The position numbers were made by a program, and so were the translations under genes. Shown here piece by piece: positions 22,416 through 35,827 of a stretch of DNA of 64,000 nt. The DNA lies in assembly GCA_021613535.1 (NCBI GenBank), contig CP075495.1, positions 15,004,001 through 15,068,000 on the forward strand. Direction: 5' to 3'. Each line of letters starts with the position of its first letter. Position 1 is the first letter of the stretch. The stretch is from Adineta vaga (Eukaryota > Rotifera). The notes under the pieces are model-generated. The model ran no database searches. It saw only the letters and a program-made list of their open reading frames with translations, and had not been told where the DNA came from.

Positions 22416-23193
22416 TGAAAACTTTGAAGAAAATCTTAACTTTCTTAAGATACTGTATCCTACTTGTCCTTAATTAGAACACATTGTGAATTGGTATCCA
22501 TTGTCTTCCAAAATGTTGTTTTCCATTCGTTCAATTTTCGTTTGTGTTTTCAATAGATTCGACTGATAGATGGTGCTGGTATTTGTATATATATTTCGAA
22601 TGTACTTTTTAAACTACTGTTAATTATCGGTTCTTTTATCAATTAACAAAGAGAAATTAATGAATCCATCAAGTCTTTTTTTCCAAGATTGTTTTTGTAT
22701 TTAATTATAGACAACTTTTATCAATAGTTTGTCACTAAATAGGTGACGCAGAACAAATATACAATTATTGATTATTTTTTTTTCATTTCGCATATTTTAT
22801 TATGTTTTTCGTTCTTTCAGTCATATAGTAAATCAGTGTATTCTGTAATTTAGGTGTTTTGTCTCAATATCTAATCAGTTATTTTTCCTCGTGTTTTTTG
22901 TGTGAATAAATGTGACCAATAAAGATTCGAGTGATTTAATCATAAAATGATAAATGATCAGTTCGATTGGATATAACTCCTTGAAGAAAATATTAACTAG
23001 ATTTGATTTCATATAATTTCGATTTTATTCGATGAAAAATAAATCCGAAAAAAAAGAATAATTCCTCCATTGTTGGAAACGAGTGTTCATGTCTTTTTGT
23101 TGAAGGTCACCTTTTTCAAATAGAAAGAACTTAAAAAGAGAATGTAACTACAAATTTATTTTCTTTAAAGACTTGTAGCAATTATCAGAAATC

Positions 23194-23616
23194 ATGGTGA
23201 CTGTCAATACAATTCGATCAGGAACTGTTTTCGCATGGTTTATGTTAATGATGTTATTAAGACGTATAGTTTTGCTGCTTGTTGCAGGCTTTTCAGAATG
23301 GAATCGACCATTTCCACCAGATACTCGAGTACCTGAAGATAAAATTTTGAAAAGAGATCAAATAATTCGAAAGATGTTTATGTTAATAAAATAATTGAGA
23401 ATGATACATATTTCATTATTCTTCTATTCGCTACGGCCGTTTTTTTCTGATATATTGTCAGTGGTAATTGTACAAGAACGATTATAAACGGAATTATTTA
23501 TTTTGTTTTTTCGTATGATTTGTACCATTACGTATATTTTAACATTACAACCATAGCGAACAATTTCGTATATGTTTGGTTTAGCTTGTAGTTTAGATTT
23601 AGTTATTACATTATCA
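23194..23616 (+). pseudogene. Decayed second MAPEG-type gene (copy 2)
   Basis: This is the twin of 7371-7793. The first 57 codons match the intact MAPEG gene, then the frame is lost. The rest of the parent gene can be followed in shifted frames to about 23616. The lesions are shared with copy 1, so the gene was already dead when the 15.8-kb unit duplicated. Confidence 0.75.
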
Positions 23617-23807
23617 CTGACTAAATATATAATTTTCTAATCATTGAATGATTGTATTTTTAATTCGTTGTTTCTCTCCTTTTTTTTCTTCGTTTTCCTC
23701 GTGGTAAATGATTGAGTAACAAGTGCTGTAAATATTCATTGAAGCGTATCATAGAAACGTGAACGAATATGTAAATCGTTTTTATTTATTAAATTTATAT
23801 TAACGAT

Positions 23808-25853
23808 ATGTTATCAAAGGTAAAGACGTCGTGGAAAGTCAAACTAGCAAAACACTCATTGAGTAAACGAAATCGATTGAATAGACAATCTTTTGATGAT
23901 AATCAAGAACAAGAACGAAAAGAGGATGATAATGAAGAAGATATTACATTGATTTGGATAAGCAAGAATGAAGTAGATCAATCAATAATTTCATCTCTTC
24001 GAAATTCAATCAATTACATTCAAGTAAAAATTGACAAAGAATTTCAAGATTAAAATCATTGATTTCTTCATATTTAGATTTTTTATGATGAAGACGAAGT
24101 TGTGTCATATGTGGAATCAATTATCGAAGAAAAGATTGTATTAATTCTCGATTATATTTCTGACCATCTTTTGGCAATTTTAGAATCATTAAAACAAGTT
24201 TATGCTGTTTTTCTTTATACATCGATTGCACCGGTTGAGTTACCTTTACAAATAACTAATCATTGTATGACTGAAGGACAATTAATTGATGAAATCAATC
24301 GTGTTTATCATCAATTAAGTAAACAAATGGTGATCTTTTCGATTTATAATCAAAAAAATAAGGAAAAAGCTGATTTAACTCGTGAAGCTGGTTCATTTCT
24401 TTTTTTCCAATTATTCAAAGCCGCATTTACGAAACTTCCTAAAAATTCTGAATCAAAAAAATTACTGATTACTAAATGTCGTCAATACTATGCAAGAAAT
24501 ACGAAAGTACTCGAAGAAATAAAAGATTTTGAAATGAATTATAAATCAAATGATGCATTAGAATGGTTTATAAATAAATCATTTATTTATCGTTTAATTA
24601 ATAAAGCATTACGAACCGAAAATATTCGATCATTATGTTCTTTACATTTTTATATTGGTGATTTATCCAAACAATTAAACAAAGAATTTCATAAATTTAA
24701 AAAACAAAATTCAACATCAATAATTAAATGTTATCGAAGTTTTCAAATTACACGAAATGAAATTCAACATTTTCAATATAATATCGAAAACTTAATCTTA
24801 ACCAATGGATATCTTTCAGCGACACGACGTCAACATGTAAATTCTGATGTTGTCATGAAATCCAATGAAGAGAAAGTCTTATTTGAATATACAATTGATT
24901 TAAATGTCGTTAAATCAATTGTTTTTGCGGATATATCTGAATTTAATCAATTAGATGATGGTGAAAATGACATACTTTTCGATATAGGTACTGTTTTTAA
25001 GATAGATTCATGTACATATGATGAAAAAGACAAACAATGGATTGTAAATGTGCATGCTACTGATGAAGGTGTTGGTATCGCATCGGAATATATTGAATAT
25101 CAAAAATCAAAAATGGTGAATTCAAATTTAATCTTAATGCTTGGCCATTTAATTATTGAAATTGGTGATTACAATAAAGCGGAAAGATATTTCGAAGCGA
25201 TTTTACATTCACCAATACCAAATGATGAAGAAATTTCATGTATTTACTATCATATAGGACGAATTCATCGTTTAAAAGGTGATCATACCCATGCACTTGA
25301 ATATCTTCATCAAGCTTATAGTACACATTCTCAAGCCAAACCATCGCGTTTAGTTAGTGCTGCTAAAGCATTAAATGCAATTGGAATTGTTTATCAAGAA
25401 CAAAATAATACTCAAGAAGCAATTGAAACATTTGAAAATGTTTTAAAAATCTATGCAAAAACTATTCAAGGATATCATCCAGATGTTGCTGGAACATTAA
25501 TCAATCTTGGGAATGTTTATTGTGAACAGGAACAATATTCTGATGCTCTATCTTGTTTTAATCGTGCACAAAGAATCTATGATTCTAATTTACCAGTTAA
25601 TCATCCGAATGTTGCTATGCTTTGGAATAATTTGGGAAATTTATATTATCAACAATTGAAATTAGATTTTGCTTTAGATGCTTATCAACGTGCTTTAGCA
25701 ATTTATGAGAAAATTTTATCTCCTAATCATCCAGATATTGTACGAAATAAACAGAATTTATCTAAAGTACAAACTATGCTTGGTGATCAATCTCAATTGG
25801 ATTTAAAATGGAAATATGGTGGTGTAGATAATAGACAATTTGTTGAAGATTGA
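23808..25853 (+). CDS. Receiver-like/ART/TPR protein (copy 2)
   Basis: Exons 23808-24023 and 24078-25853 give 663 residues and the same three modules as copy 1. Differences from copy 1 are few: two in exon 1 (Gln to Glu, Leu to Ile) and five in exon 2, for instance Ile to Thr near the ART arginine, Asp to Gly after the ART domain, and Lys to Arg, Gln to Glu and Ser to Leu in the TPRs. The altered ART motifs (Arg, Ser-Ala-Thr, Glu-Asn-Asp) are the same in both copies, so they predate the duplication. Both copies stay open over nearly 2 kb, so both may be functional. Confidence 0.8.
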
Positions 25854-26718
25854 TATATTTGTAATTAACGAAAGAAAAGCAATAAAATAAAACGAAGAAC
25901 GTTCCCTAAGAAATATTTATGAGAGTTTAAAATTAATACTCTATAACAAATGTCATTTTTTGTAATTATAATCGATGAAACTTTACTAACTTGTTCGTCA
26001 ATTCAAGTCTCTTGATAACTATTTGATTTCATTTCGTTAAGAATATTCAAATTTTTTCTGTTCGTGATATTGAATAAACACATGACAAGAAGAAATTCAT
26101 TGTAAAGATATATTCGAATCATTATTAGGGCAAGAAATAATTTTGTACCAACTTTGTGAGTCATCGGAGATGTTGGAATCTTCCAAAAATTTCTCTTGAT
26201 AATAACATAATTTTAACGACCTTTGTTCTTTAGATAGAAAGAAGATTTTATCATAAAGATAAGTTCTCAAGTATAAAGTGAAAACTATTTCATCATTCAT
26301 TCAAAGTGAATTTGTCTGCAAATATTAAAGTAAGTTTTACTCTTTTCAATGATATATACGAAATGAACATTTCAAGTTATAAATATTTTGTTTTCATTTC
26401 TTTTTGCTGCTCTGATATTACGATGTATATTGCAGTCTATCCTTATCTTATTATAAAAATTATCAATTTCTTGTTCATTGACAAAGTTTCTGTTATATAA
26501 CTAATCGCTGTATCCAACTTTAATCCTTGATTAGTACGTCAGTGACTTAACATGCGTGATATCCTTAGAAGAAAATGTATTATACATAAGAATATTAATA
26601 ACATTTTTTATCGCTTTGCAATTGTTTTTTAAAGACAATATTAATTGAATTTTATATATTTTATAATGTTTACTGTATTTTACACTTATTGCTTCTTACA
26701 GGTATTTTATTTGATTTA
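25854..26718. other. Intergenic with conserved 5' UTR intron signals
   Basis: Counterpart of 10031-10904. A splice donor (TTAAA then GTAAGT) at about 26330 and the acceptor (TTACAG) just before 26702 are kept. No gene seen. Confidence 0.4.
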
Positions 26719-28618
26719 ATGGTTCAGTTTACGATCCTTTTCTCAGATGGCAAGACTCAAAAGTATGAAGTCGATGAAGAAGTATGTACAAGTTTAAAAT
26801 ATGTTGACATACACACATAGTTGATTGGTTATTGTACATTGTAGACGACCATTCGACAGTTCAAAGAACGTCTTTACAAAGAACTAAATATACCAGTCGA
26901 GCAACAACGCCTAATATTTAAAGGCGAAGTTTTAGGAGATAATATGAAATTTACTGATATTGGTATGATATTGTTGGTTAAAATTAATTAAAGAGTAGTA
27001 ATTATATATTCAATAGATGCGCAAAATAGTACGATTCATGTTATTGAATGTATCAATTCAATACCATCATCGACAGAAAATGTGGCTACTTCTACAACGA
27101 CTGTTGGAGCATTTGCTTCTGCTAGCAAAGATGATGGTAAAGATGTACGACATAATATTTTTGATGTAGTTTTACTGATAGTATAGAGATTTCATGATAG
27201 CTAAACTATCAAGATGTGAGTTCAAAAGGTTAAAAGAAGAGTTTTGATATGTTGATATTCACATTCTTGCAAGTTTCTTGTTTTGATTAATTGTCGCTGG
27301 AAACTTACATTTTGAACGTCCTTAGTCATTTTTTGTGTCGACTTATCAAGAATTTAAGACGCATGAGAATCATTTTAACTAATTTATTTGATTAATTCAT
27401 AAGTGATCTTCTGATATTTAAAAAAGAACAAGCTCTGTTGAAAGATTATTATTTTAACTTTCCAAACATTGATCATGGCATGACGACAGATTTAGCAGCC
27501 GCAGAAGATTTCACGAAGAAATTACTTGGCGATTTACCTCCAGGAGATTCTGTGAATAAAAGTACTCTTTATCATGTTGTAAATAAATTAATCGGAAATA
27601 AAAATCAGCCATGTCTATTTTATGATTCTTCGAAAGGTATGCGTCTTCATGATACAACTATTCATTTAACGGATATCAATTGTGAAGACAAACCGATTGT
27701 ATTAACATTGAAAAGTTGTTACGGATTACGAGGTTATGAAAATGGTAGAAATGATGTGGAACTCATTCAACTATTAAATAAATACATTAAAAATAACTTT
27801 CCACATTCAATTCTCGATGACATATTAGAACGTTTATCAAAAGCGCATAGCATTGATAAAAATCATGTTTCAATCAAACAGATATTTCTCGGTTCAACCA
27901 ATTAGAGGGTTTATCCAATAGATTAAGAGAACAACCCGATGAATTCGAAAGTGCAAGAATTCACCCACTTCTATATCGGCCATCCTTCGATATCGATTGC
28001 TTCGACGAACGTGGTGATAAATGTTATGATCAGACACAGACCAGTTTTCAAGTAGGTCCACCTCAACGTGAAAAAACTTATAAAACGCCAGTTGGTTGGA
28101 CAAGATTCGGCTTAAAAGTATTGGACAAATACGAAGATCGTACATGGCTACATCCATTTCGTGATCCTGGAAATTGGTACAGAGCTTTCCATGGAACAGG
28201 TCGTGCAACTTCTGCGGATTTCAATAATATAGCAGCTACTTCAAATAATGAATTTGCACCTGTAGATGCTATGGCTAGTATTTTCAGAAATGGATTCCGT
28301 GTGGCTAGAATCGCTGTCTATGGACCAGGAGTTTACTGTTCACCAGATCCAGCATTTCCCGAAAATGGATATGTGGGTATAGTGACAATTCTAACTCAAC
28401 AAGGAGAAAAAAGATTTAAATGTATGTTACAAGTAGCTGTTAATCCCGATGGTTTAACAACTACTAGACATTCAGGAACCTGGGTTGTTCCAAAACCAGA
28501 AAACATTCGACCATATGGTATATTGATTAAGAAAGCAGAAGAAAACGTGCTTCTCCCAGAAAATATTCCTGATCCTTTTATGATTGTCCGGTCAATGTTT
28601 CAACGGCTTTTCGCATAG
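26719..28618 (+). pseudogene. UBL/PARP-like fusion, broken by 46-bp deletion
   Basis: Exons 26719-26781, 26845-26962, 27017-27136 and 27427-28618 align with the intact gene of copy 1. Inside the last exon, at about 27899, 46 bp are missing between two AAC triplets. The frame then runs straight into TAG at 27903-27905. After the lesion the original frame is open again to 28618, so the rest of the reading frame is otherwise undamaged. The predicted product keeps the ubiquitin-like domain and part of the middle region but loses the PARP-like fold. The triad position that is Ile in copy 1 is Thr here. Divergence is clearly higher than in the membrane-protein genes to the left. Confidence 0.8.
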
Positions 28619-29371
28619 TGCTTAACAAGACAAAATTTGAAGAAGACGATTGACTGCACGATTGCTCCGATGCCTATTTTTGTTTCTAATCCAATAAAAC
28701 ATATAATATAACTGGATATTTTGATCTGAAACTAGCACTGTATTCATGAATGCTTATTTCAACATTAAAATTCGTTAGTAAAGTAGTATACCTATATTCT
28801 GTTCAGAAAACTACGACGGAGAAAAAGGTACACGTGTCTGTTGAATGATGAAGTGGCACACAAACATAAGCACACTTAGATATGAAAGTTCATTGATGTT
28901 GTCGATCATTAAGAAATGCAAATACTTTGTTTTATAGGAGAGCAGATTTGTTTAAAATATATATGTGACTGCCAAAAGATAAAAATCTATTTACTTTTAT
29001 GTCATTTTATAACCATTCAAGGTAAAATTTACAACTGATAGAGATTTTTGATCATAAATAAATTGGAATAAACGAATCTGGACAAATTTTTGCCTTGAGC
29101 TGATGAATTCCAATTACCCTTATCTTTTAGACGAATTAAATGAATCGAGTATTTGCTGTTCTCACCCTATTCGATTGTGAAAGAGATGTTTTTCGATCTG
29201 ATTGCTTTCATCAGAGCCCTGAGACCATAATTAACGCTTTTTTTTCTTTTCTGTTGACAAATGATGTGAAAGAAAAACACGGAAGTAAATGTTTAGAGAA
29301 ATATTTATTTTTGGTCATTTCTTCTTACACATCTACCTTTACTACACACAACGCTAGTTATATAATATAAA
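28619..29371. other. Intergenic, empty site for the 214-bp insertion
   Basis: Counterpart of 12852-13829 without the insertion. The uninterrupted site reads GAAAGAGATG followed by TTTTTCGATC near 29180-29200. No gene supported. The short plus-strand frame at 29140-29370 lacks features. Confidence 0.5.
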
Positions 29372-30007
29372 ATGGTTATAGCAAACGGTCTTTCTATTAT
29401 CTGGCTCGATACACATATCGGAGTAATAGGCGATTATTTAGGTTTCAAAGAACGATTTAAATCTAATCTTCAAGCAATAGCCAACATGCCACCAAATGGA
29501 ATCAATGAACTCATATATTATTTTGAAAACAATGTCGCTCCAATTCATTTTGTATCGACATCCGAGAATGCATTGGCTTTGATTCAATATCATACTGATA
29601 AAAAAATAGTATTTATATCATCCGGTGCACTTGGGAAAGAAATTATTCCTACAATTGTTTCTGATTATCCACGTGTTCAATCTTATTATATTTTTTGTCT
29701 AAATATGGCAATTATGGCTGAATGGGCTTTGGAATCTGATTATGACTCTGTAATGCAAATGTTTGATCATGAAACGGATCTTCTTCTTGCATTGGTTCGT
29801 GATATATCAGTGGATATTATTAAATTAGGACGAAGTTATATGCAAGTCAACGATGGAGAAAACGCTCGTAAATGTTTTGTAACAGCTGAAACATTAGAAA
29901 TGCAAGCAAATGCGATCAATATATGTCGTGCACCACTGATGACTCGTTTACAATTGCTTCAAGGAGAGAATGGACTTATTGCACAAGCACGTCAACTGCA
30001 GCAGTAA
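29372..30007 (+). CDS. Stand-alone receiver-like protein (intact)
   Basis: A single-exon gene of 211 residues. It matches the module that opens ART/TPR proteins: a first strand SIIWLDTHIG, a VAPIHFVSTSENALALIQ strand-helix pair, a KKIVFISSGALGKEIIPTIV core, then VQSYYIFCLN. I read this as an alpha/beta receiver-like fold. A helical C-terminus follows (residues 115-211, LLLALVRDISVDIIKLGRSY, ending with ARQLQQ). It has no ART motifs, TPRs or membrane segment. In the same block the 663-residue ART/TPR protein has a related N-terminal module, so this may be a free partner or decoy. That is inference. The copy 1 version is frameshifted, so this is the only intact gene. Confidence 0.65.
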   Translation: MVIANGLSIIWLDTHIGVIGDYLGFKERFKSNLQAIANMPPNGINELIYYFENNVAPIHFVSTSENALALIQYHTDKKIVFISSGALGKEIIPTIVSDYPRVQSYYIFCLNMAIMAEWALESDYDSVMQMFDHETDLLLALVRDISVDIIKLGRSYMQVNDGENARKCFVTAETLEMQANAINICRAPLMTRLQLLQGENGLIAQARQLQQ

Positions 30008-30533
30008 AACTTGTTATGATCGTACATATAAAAACATAATTTTCCATTAGAATCAGATTTTTCGTGATGTTTTCTGACTACTGCAAGACTATAATTATTG
30101 CATTAAAAAATAAAATGACATGTTGCTCAATCAGTACATTTAATCACAAAAGTGTATTGTACTTTGAGATTTTATGACTCATTCAGTATTATCATACACA
30201 ATTGTCCTTGTATGACGCCAATTAAGCGACGTAATATGACGATGCAAAGAAGAAAAAGGGAGAGAAATTACTGTTTATGTTTTTGTTATACTTGTACTTT
30301 GATATAAATAATGTTACGGATGATCGATCATAATTCAATGATTGCGATAATTATCAACATACAATAGAGCATTTATTTTTGAATCTCATTATTTCACTCG
30401 AATTTATATACGAACGTAAATTAGATCGAAAGGCAAAATTTATCTTCAGCAAGATATACTGTGCATAAGATTATTCTCTCGTTGTTTCATCCAACAGCTG
30501 TGATCTATTTTTAAAATATATTTTATATACATA
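30008..30533. other. Intergenic
   Basis: Counterpart of 14435-14963. No gene seen. Confidence 0.4.
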
Positions 30534-31710
30534 ATGACGTCGAATGATCCAGGACATATAAGTAAATAGACATCATTTTGCGAACTATTTTGTATTCTAA
30601 TATGACAATTATTCTTTAGATAATCTCAGTCGAGCACAAATCAATGCACTTCGACAAGCATGGAAAAGTTTAATTGAAGCTGTAAATAAGGAGATCTCAT
30701 CGGGGAAACATATTGCTGATTCGATCTACGGTGATGAATTATTTCGTGCAATTGGTTATGATAATCCTGATGTTCTTGTTTTACGATGGCTACGTTCTCG
30801 TAAATGGGATGTTCAAGCTTGTGTTCATCAAATTATTGAAACATTGAAATGGCGACGTGATTGGGGTGTTCAAGAACTTGTTGCTAAAGGTGAACGAGCG
30901 ATATCAGAAGAAGAAATTTCAACAAATAAAACATATTTTATGGGTCATGATAAAATGGGTCGACCAGTTTGTTGTATTCATCCAAAAGAACATATCAAAG
31001 GACAATTTCCTCATGAATTTAGTGAACGATTAACTGTTTTTTGTGTTGAAACCTATCGTAAATTACTGCAACCACCTATCGAATCTGTGACAGTTATTTT
31101 TGATATGGCTGAATGTGAAACAAAAAATATGGATTTTCATCAAGTGAAATTTCTTATTCATTTACTTGATAATTATTATCCTGATTCGCTTGCTCTTATT
31201 CTTATTGTCAATTTTCCTTGGCTTCTAGGTAAGAGTTGGACATTGATTAAATCGTGGTTGAATCCAACTGTACAAAAGAAAGTGAAATTTATTCATAGTA
31301 ATGAAGAATTATTTGAATTTATTGATCCATCTGTTCTTCCAAAACGATTAAATGGTACTCAACCAGATTTTAAATATAAGCCACCAACAGACGAAGATAA
31401 TGCCATGTATGCTGCTTTTCGTGCTGATACGGAAGGAAGAACTTTAGCTGAAACAGCTCATCGAGATGCTGTTCGAAATTTTCTAGATTCAACATTACAA
31501 TGGGCAAATGGTGATGAAACTCGTCGAGTATTATCTGAAAAACGAAAAGCACGAAAACAACTTCGAAATGCATTCGAACAACTATCACCTTATATAAGTA
31601 CTCGCACTCACTATCATCGTGTTGGCGTAATTAAAGAACCGATTTTTGAACTTGCCTATGAACGATTAAAACCAAAACAAAATGAACCATTAGGTTTAAC
31701 ATATTTTTAA
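30534..31710 (+). CDS. CRAL-TRIO (Sec14-like) lipid-transfer protein (copy 2)
   Basis: Exons 30534-30561 and 30620-31710 give 372 residues, the same structure as copy 1. Differences in the last 288 residues are Gly to Ala before the ISEEE stretch, Gly to Glu after VIFDMA, and Ala to Thr in the C-terminal helix. The lipid-binding pocket motifs are unchanged. Most other base differences are silent, which fits purifying selection on both copies. Confidence 0.85.
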
Positions 31711-33978
31711 ATTATGTTGCTTTTATTTCTGTTGAACATGATTTATTATATTTAAGATGTACAAAATATGATACTGATCTAATAAAATCTACATAGAATT
31801 TTTTAATAGTAAAAGATACTTTTTTTTCTCTGAAGAGACTATTTAACCTAGTCTAAGAGAACATGTGACATGATTTTAAATAACACAAAATAGATGTATA
31901 ATGTATAAAAATACTTGCCGATTTCTGTAAGACAATAATTTCATTGTTTAGTCATATTATTGTTTACACTAATTTAAAGACAATGGCAGTTGATAACACC
32001 ACTATAATTGACTTTTTTTTAGAATATATGCGAAACAAAGAATGTGTTCATATGAAATGCAATCAATATGAAAAGACAATTTAACAGTTTCCTTTCGAGA
32101 ATACCAATTTGTTTTTACTCAATTTTTATTTCTGTTTAATTTCTAGTTTGAGGTACTGTTTTAGTAATTATGATAAAATAATGATAATCATCAAGTCCTA
32201 AGTACGTCGCCTCACTTTATTCAAGACTCAGTAGTCCTTATAGTGGAAAAAGTGAAAAAGTATAATAAATAGATTTACTGAGGAATACTTCGGTTATCAA
32301 AATTTTACTTTATAAAGTAATAATTAATACATATTTGCCACTTTTTTGTTGCTTGCGTAGTTTTGATTCTTGAGGGTGTGGGTGCTGTTATATTACTACT
32401 GATATTATATTTTCTAATTGTAACAATCCTGTGGAAGCCTTTGTATGTCTCGGTACTGTCTCCCTGATCGTGTTATATGTTGTTGAGTTCTGCAAAATGA
32501 AACGTTCTACAAAATTTTGGCATGGCTCTGAACGTGTTCCTGATCCAACATTAGTTGCTGTTTCTAAAAGATTTGCGGTGACGTTGTTTGTAGTCGCACC
32601 ATTATTACATCGAACAGTAAAGTGACAGTAACCACTGGGAAAACAACTCCAAATTATATCGATCACTGCTTACAGTAAATAGAATATTAAAAGCCCTAGA
32701 AAGAGGCAGTTTATAACATATCATAATTGATTGGAATCTTCAAAAACAGCAATAATTTGATTTTTAATCAAAACTATACTCGATTAGGAGATTCTCACCG
32801 ATTGAAAATGACACAAGATAATGTATAATTGTCAGCACTCATCTTTAATAAACGATTCGAAACTCAGTTCTATTATAGACGTGTCAGATGGTTCTGTTTT
32901 ACCGGGTCATCTTTCAGTCGTCTGCCATCCCGCTTCGCTGACATATTTTTCCAATAACAATTTTTCTCCAGATAAAAAAGATTCTGAAATTAGCATATTA
33001 ATTGTGCTTTTCATGTTTCTTATAACTCAGACATAGAAATCTCAAGATTAAAAATATGTTTTTCTAAGTGGGTAGCACATCCACACCCTCACCCATATTG
33101 TGATTTAGAAGAAAACAAGAGAAAAGTAAATAACATACTGCCTTTCAAAAATATATAAATGAAAGATAAAATCGAATTAGTACACATTACTTCAGATTAG
33201 CTCGATCGTCTTTGCTGTGTCATAAATACGGTTTAAATCGAATTGAATAGAAGAATAAGTAGTGGTCAGAAATCTTTATTGTTTTGTTCTCGTCGTCATT
33301 GTTGGTAACAGTTTTGTATCAAAGTTAGTTGGAGTAGGATCGTCGTCAGATTGACATAGTTGTTAGAGAAAAACATTGACTAACAAATCTTTACTCTAGT
33401 AATAAATAGCACATATCTAAACATTCACCTACACACAACTTGCAGAACAAATATACAGAGAATGATTGATTGTGATAAAACAGTAAGAAAGTTCTTTCGT
33501 TCTTTTAGCACACATTCTATACTTTTCCTCGCTCTGTCAGATAAAATGATATTGATATTACCGAAAAGGGAACGGAAAGAAATCAATAGTCGTGTCGTCA
33601 TAGTCGTTTTTTTCTGTTCTTTATTATGTTAAAAATGAAACTGTTGCTTTTCTTGTTTTAATTGAAATCTAACGTAAGAACTGGTATGAATACAATAGAA
33701 TCATACGATGATCTCTTATATCTCAGTCAAAAGTTAGAGAAAAAAAGAGACTTTATTTCAGACGGTAATCAGAGGACTAAAAACTCTACAATGTATAATA
33801 TATGGCAAGAAAATATACTGTTAATGTATTGAAATTTCTTATAATGTGGAACGATCTAAATATGTAGATGTAAAACTAAGTCAAGTCCGTCTGTCTGTCC
33901 TTTTAGAATTAATTTAATCAGTTGGCGTACTTCGCGCACACCCTATTGGCACTGGAATTCGGTTTTCACTTTACTGGT
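31711..33978. other. Mostly non-coding end of duplicated unit
   Basis: Counterpart of 16141-18399. On the minus strand 32388-32666 a 92-codon frame (IIWSCFPSGYCHFTVRC, then a Thr/Asn-rich stretch with several N-x-T sites) is open here but interrupted in copy 1. It may be a remnant of a secreted or membrane protein. Telomere-like motifs lie at 32372-32384 and 33078-33096. Confidence 0.4.
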
Positions 33979-34489
33979 TACACTTGTTTTTATTCTATGC
34001 TAAAATTCTAAAATTTTGAAATAAATCATTCGATTTCTTTTTTGCAAAGTTGTATAAAATAGATTGAATTGAATGAAACTAATCTTGAGGATGATGGTAT
34101 GAGTACGGCGTTTCTGTCCATCTAAAATCTTTACTCAAACACACTCACACCCTCCAGAATATTTATGTACAACGTTTTTATTTGATAATCGGGGAACCGG
34201 AATTGTTATACAAAACCGGCCAGATTTTTTGTCATTTTTTTGGCAGTATTTAACAATTCTTGTCTGCCCGGGTGTACACTGAAGATAAAAAAATGAATTC
34301 TGTTTTCTTTATTTTAAACCTCAAAGTGAAAAATGCGTTCTTTTCCACAACTTATGAAAACAAAAAGTGATTTGAAGAACTACACAAATTTTATTTTAAC
34401 TTAAAAGCATCTTGTGACAAGCAAAACAAAAAGAGTTTAAGAATATTTCATCGTGTAACGATGTTTCTTGTTCAATTCTACATTATGCG
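33979..34489. other. Intergenic right of the duplication
   Basis: Unique sequence begins at 33979. No gene seen. A C-rich motif, CACTCACACCCTCC, is at about 34141-34154. Confidence 0.4.
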
Positions 34490-35345
34490 AGACTCTTTTC
34501 ACTTGATCAAATTGAAACATCTCTAAATTTGTTTCTTCGATTGCATCCGGATAGTTTTTCTTTTCAAGAAGCTCATTTTGACTAACAATTTACATCAGTT
34601 CCTACAATCCAGGGGTCCCATTAAATCGAATCGTATTTTCTAGAATTTGAATTGTTATTATGTCTGACGTTAAGAGAGGTCACTGGGATTTATTTTATCT
34701 ATTAAGGATTTATCGAGACTTACTGTTTGTATCAGTATTTCAGGCCATCCTTATCCGTCCGTTCGCCCTTATCTTCGCATACATCTTCACCCATACTGAG
34801 TTCTTATTATCATCAGGAAGTATGTGAGATGTATTTCAAAATGTATAAAGATTTATTAGAAATTTCAAAAACTCAATAATTTTCATAGTAAGAATTCCAG
34901 GAAAACCAAAAAAGCAAAAATTTTGGCGGATGCTTTTTAATGATTGTATGGATCAATTGTAAAGACATGATGTGGAGAATAAAGACCAGCATTAATACCA
35001 ATCACATCTTTTCTTCAAGCAACACAGATCGATAATGCTACAAAAATGTTACTTTTCCTTTTGAATAACGTAAAATTATAACCATTAAAAAATTCTGGAC
35101 CTCTTGTACTATTAAAGAATATCGATTTTTTGACGATAGATGAGCTTTATAGCAAATTGAATAACAACAGAATGCTTTTGTTGACTTCGCGTGAACGTTA
35201 GATTTTGGCTTGTATAAGAGCAAAGTTATGTACCAAAATAAAGTCGATATTATCCTTTTTCGATCGGTTCAGATGTTGCTTCTTCTTCCACAAAAGAAAA
35301 AATGCCGTATTCAGATGAAAATGATGTAGATAATTCAAATGATAC
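34490..35345 (-). pseudogene. Relic of the 56-kb unknown gene
   Basis: Blocks of minus-strand sequence match the gene at 56031-56909 in the same order. 34510-34670 matches 56081-56250 (a TTTTCTTTTCAAGAAG stretch and ATCGAATCGTATTTTCTA are shared). 34945-35035 matches 56335-56460. 35240-35290 matches about 56693-56745 (GAAGTCGATATT-like and CGGTTCAGATGTTG). Gaps and stops lie between the blocks, so no product can be made. Its neighbour at 35828 is a fragment of the cap methyltransferase gene, exactly as the 56-kb gene has such a fragment at 57490. The whole stretch is therefore an old segmental copy. Confidence 0.65.
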
Positions 35346-35827
35346 GAAGCTAACAGATCGAAACTATCGTCTGTTTATCATTGATTAGTTAGTTAGTTAA
35401 AAGACCTCTACATCAGTTGAATCAACTGATTAAAAGTGGCGCATTGTTCTTTTTTGTTTTTCTTTTATAGTGTCAACTGTTTATTCAAGGTTTGGATATA
35501 TTTCATGATTTTTTTTCAAAAAAAACCTGTAAAATATTCCCTCGATCAACCACTAAACGAATAGCAACTAAGACAACAAATCAAAATACAACGATGAAAT
35601 AAAAGAATGAATTAACTACGTCTTTGTTTTCATCTAACAACACTCACACCTGCGTGCTCATCCACTCTCGATGAAAAATACATTTAAAAAAGAAACGTTT
35701 CTTTTTCTTCTACAAAAACCTTCAAACTTTCGATATAATACATAGAATTTGATTATTTTTTATTCATAAAAGATATTCTTGATTGAAAAGAAAAAAAATG
35801 ACATTCAATAAAAAAAAATTATCTTTC
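35346..35827. other. Intergenic, degraded copy of 56.9-57.5 kb
   Basis: No gene. Parts resemble 56940-57140 (a TTGAATCA stretch, a poly-T run, then CTCGATCAACCACTAAACGAATAGCAACTAAGACAAC-like sequence, seen also near 57100 and 61480). Confidence 0.4.

Larger units (their letters stand above)
18400..33978 (+). repeat. Tandem duplication, copy 2 (15.6 kb)
   Basis: This is the second unit of the head-to-tail duplication. It ends at TTTACTGGT (33978), after which the sequence becomes unique. It is shorter than copy 1 mainly because it lacks the 214-bp insertion at 13426-13639 and carries a 46-bp deletion in its PARP-like gene. Its first 650 bp differ from copy 1 by some eighteen small indels, most of them extra bases in copy 2, whereas the next 4.5 kb is nearly identical. 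That pattern could reflect poor consensus at a joined contig end. Confidence 0.95.
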
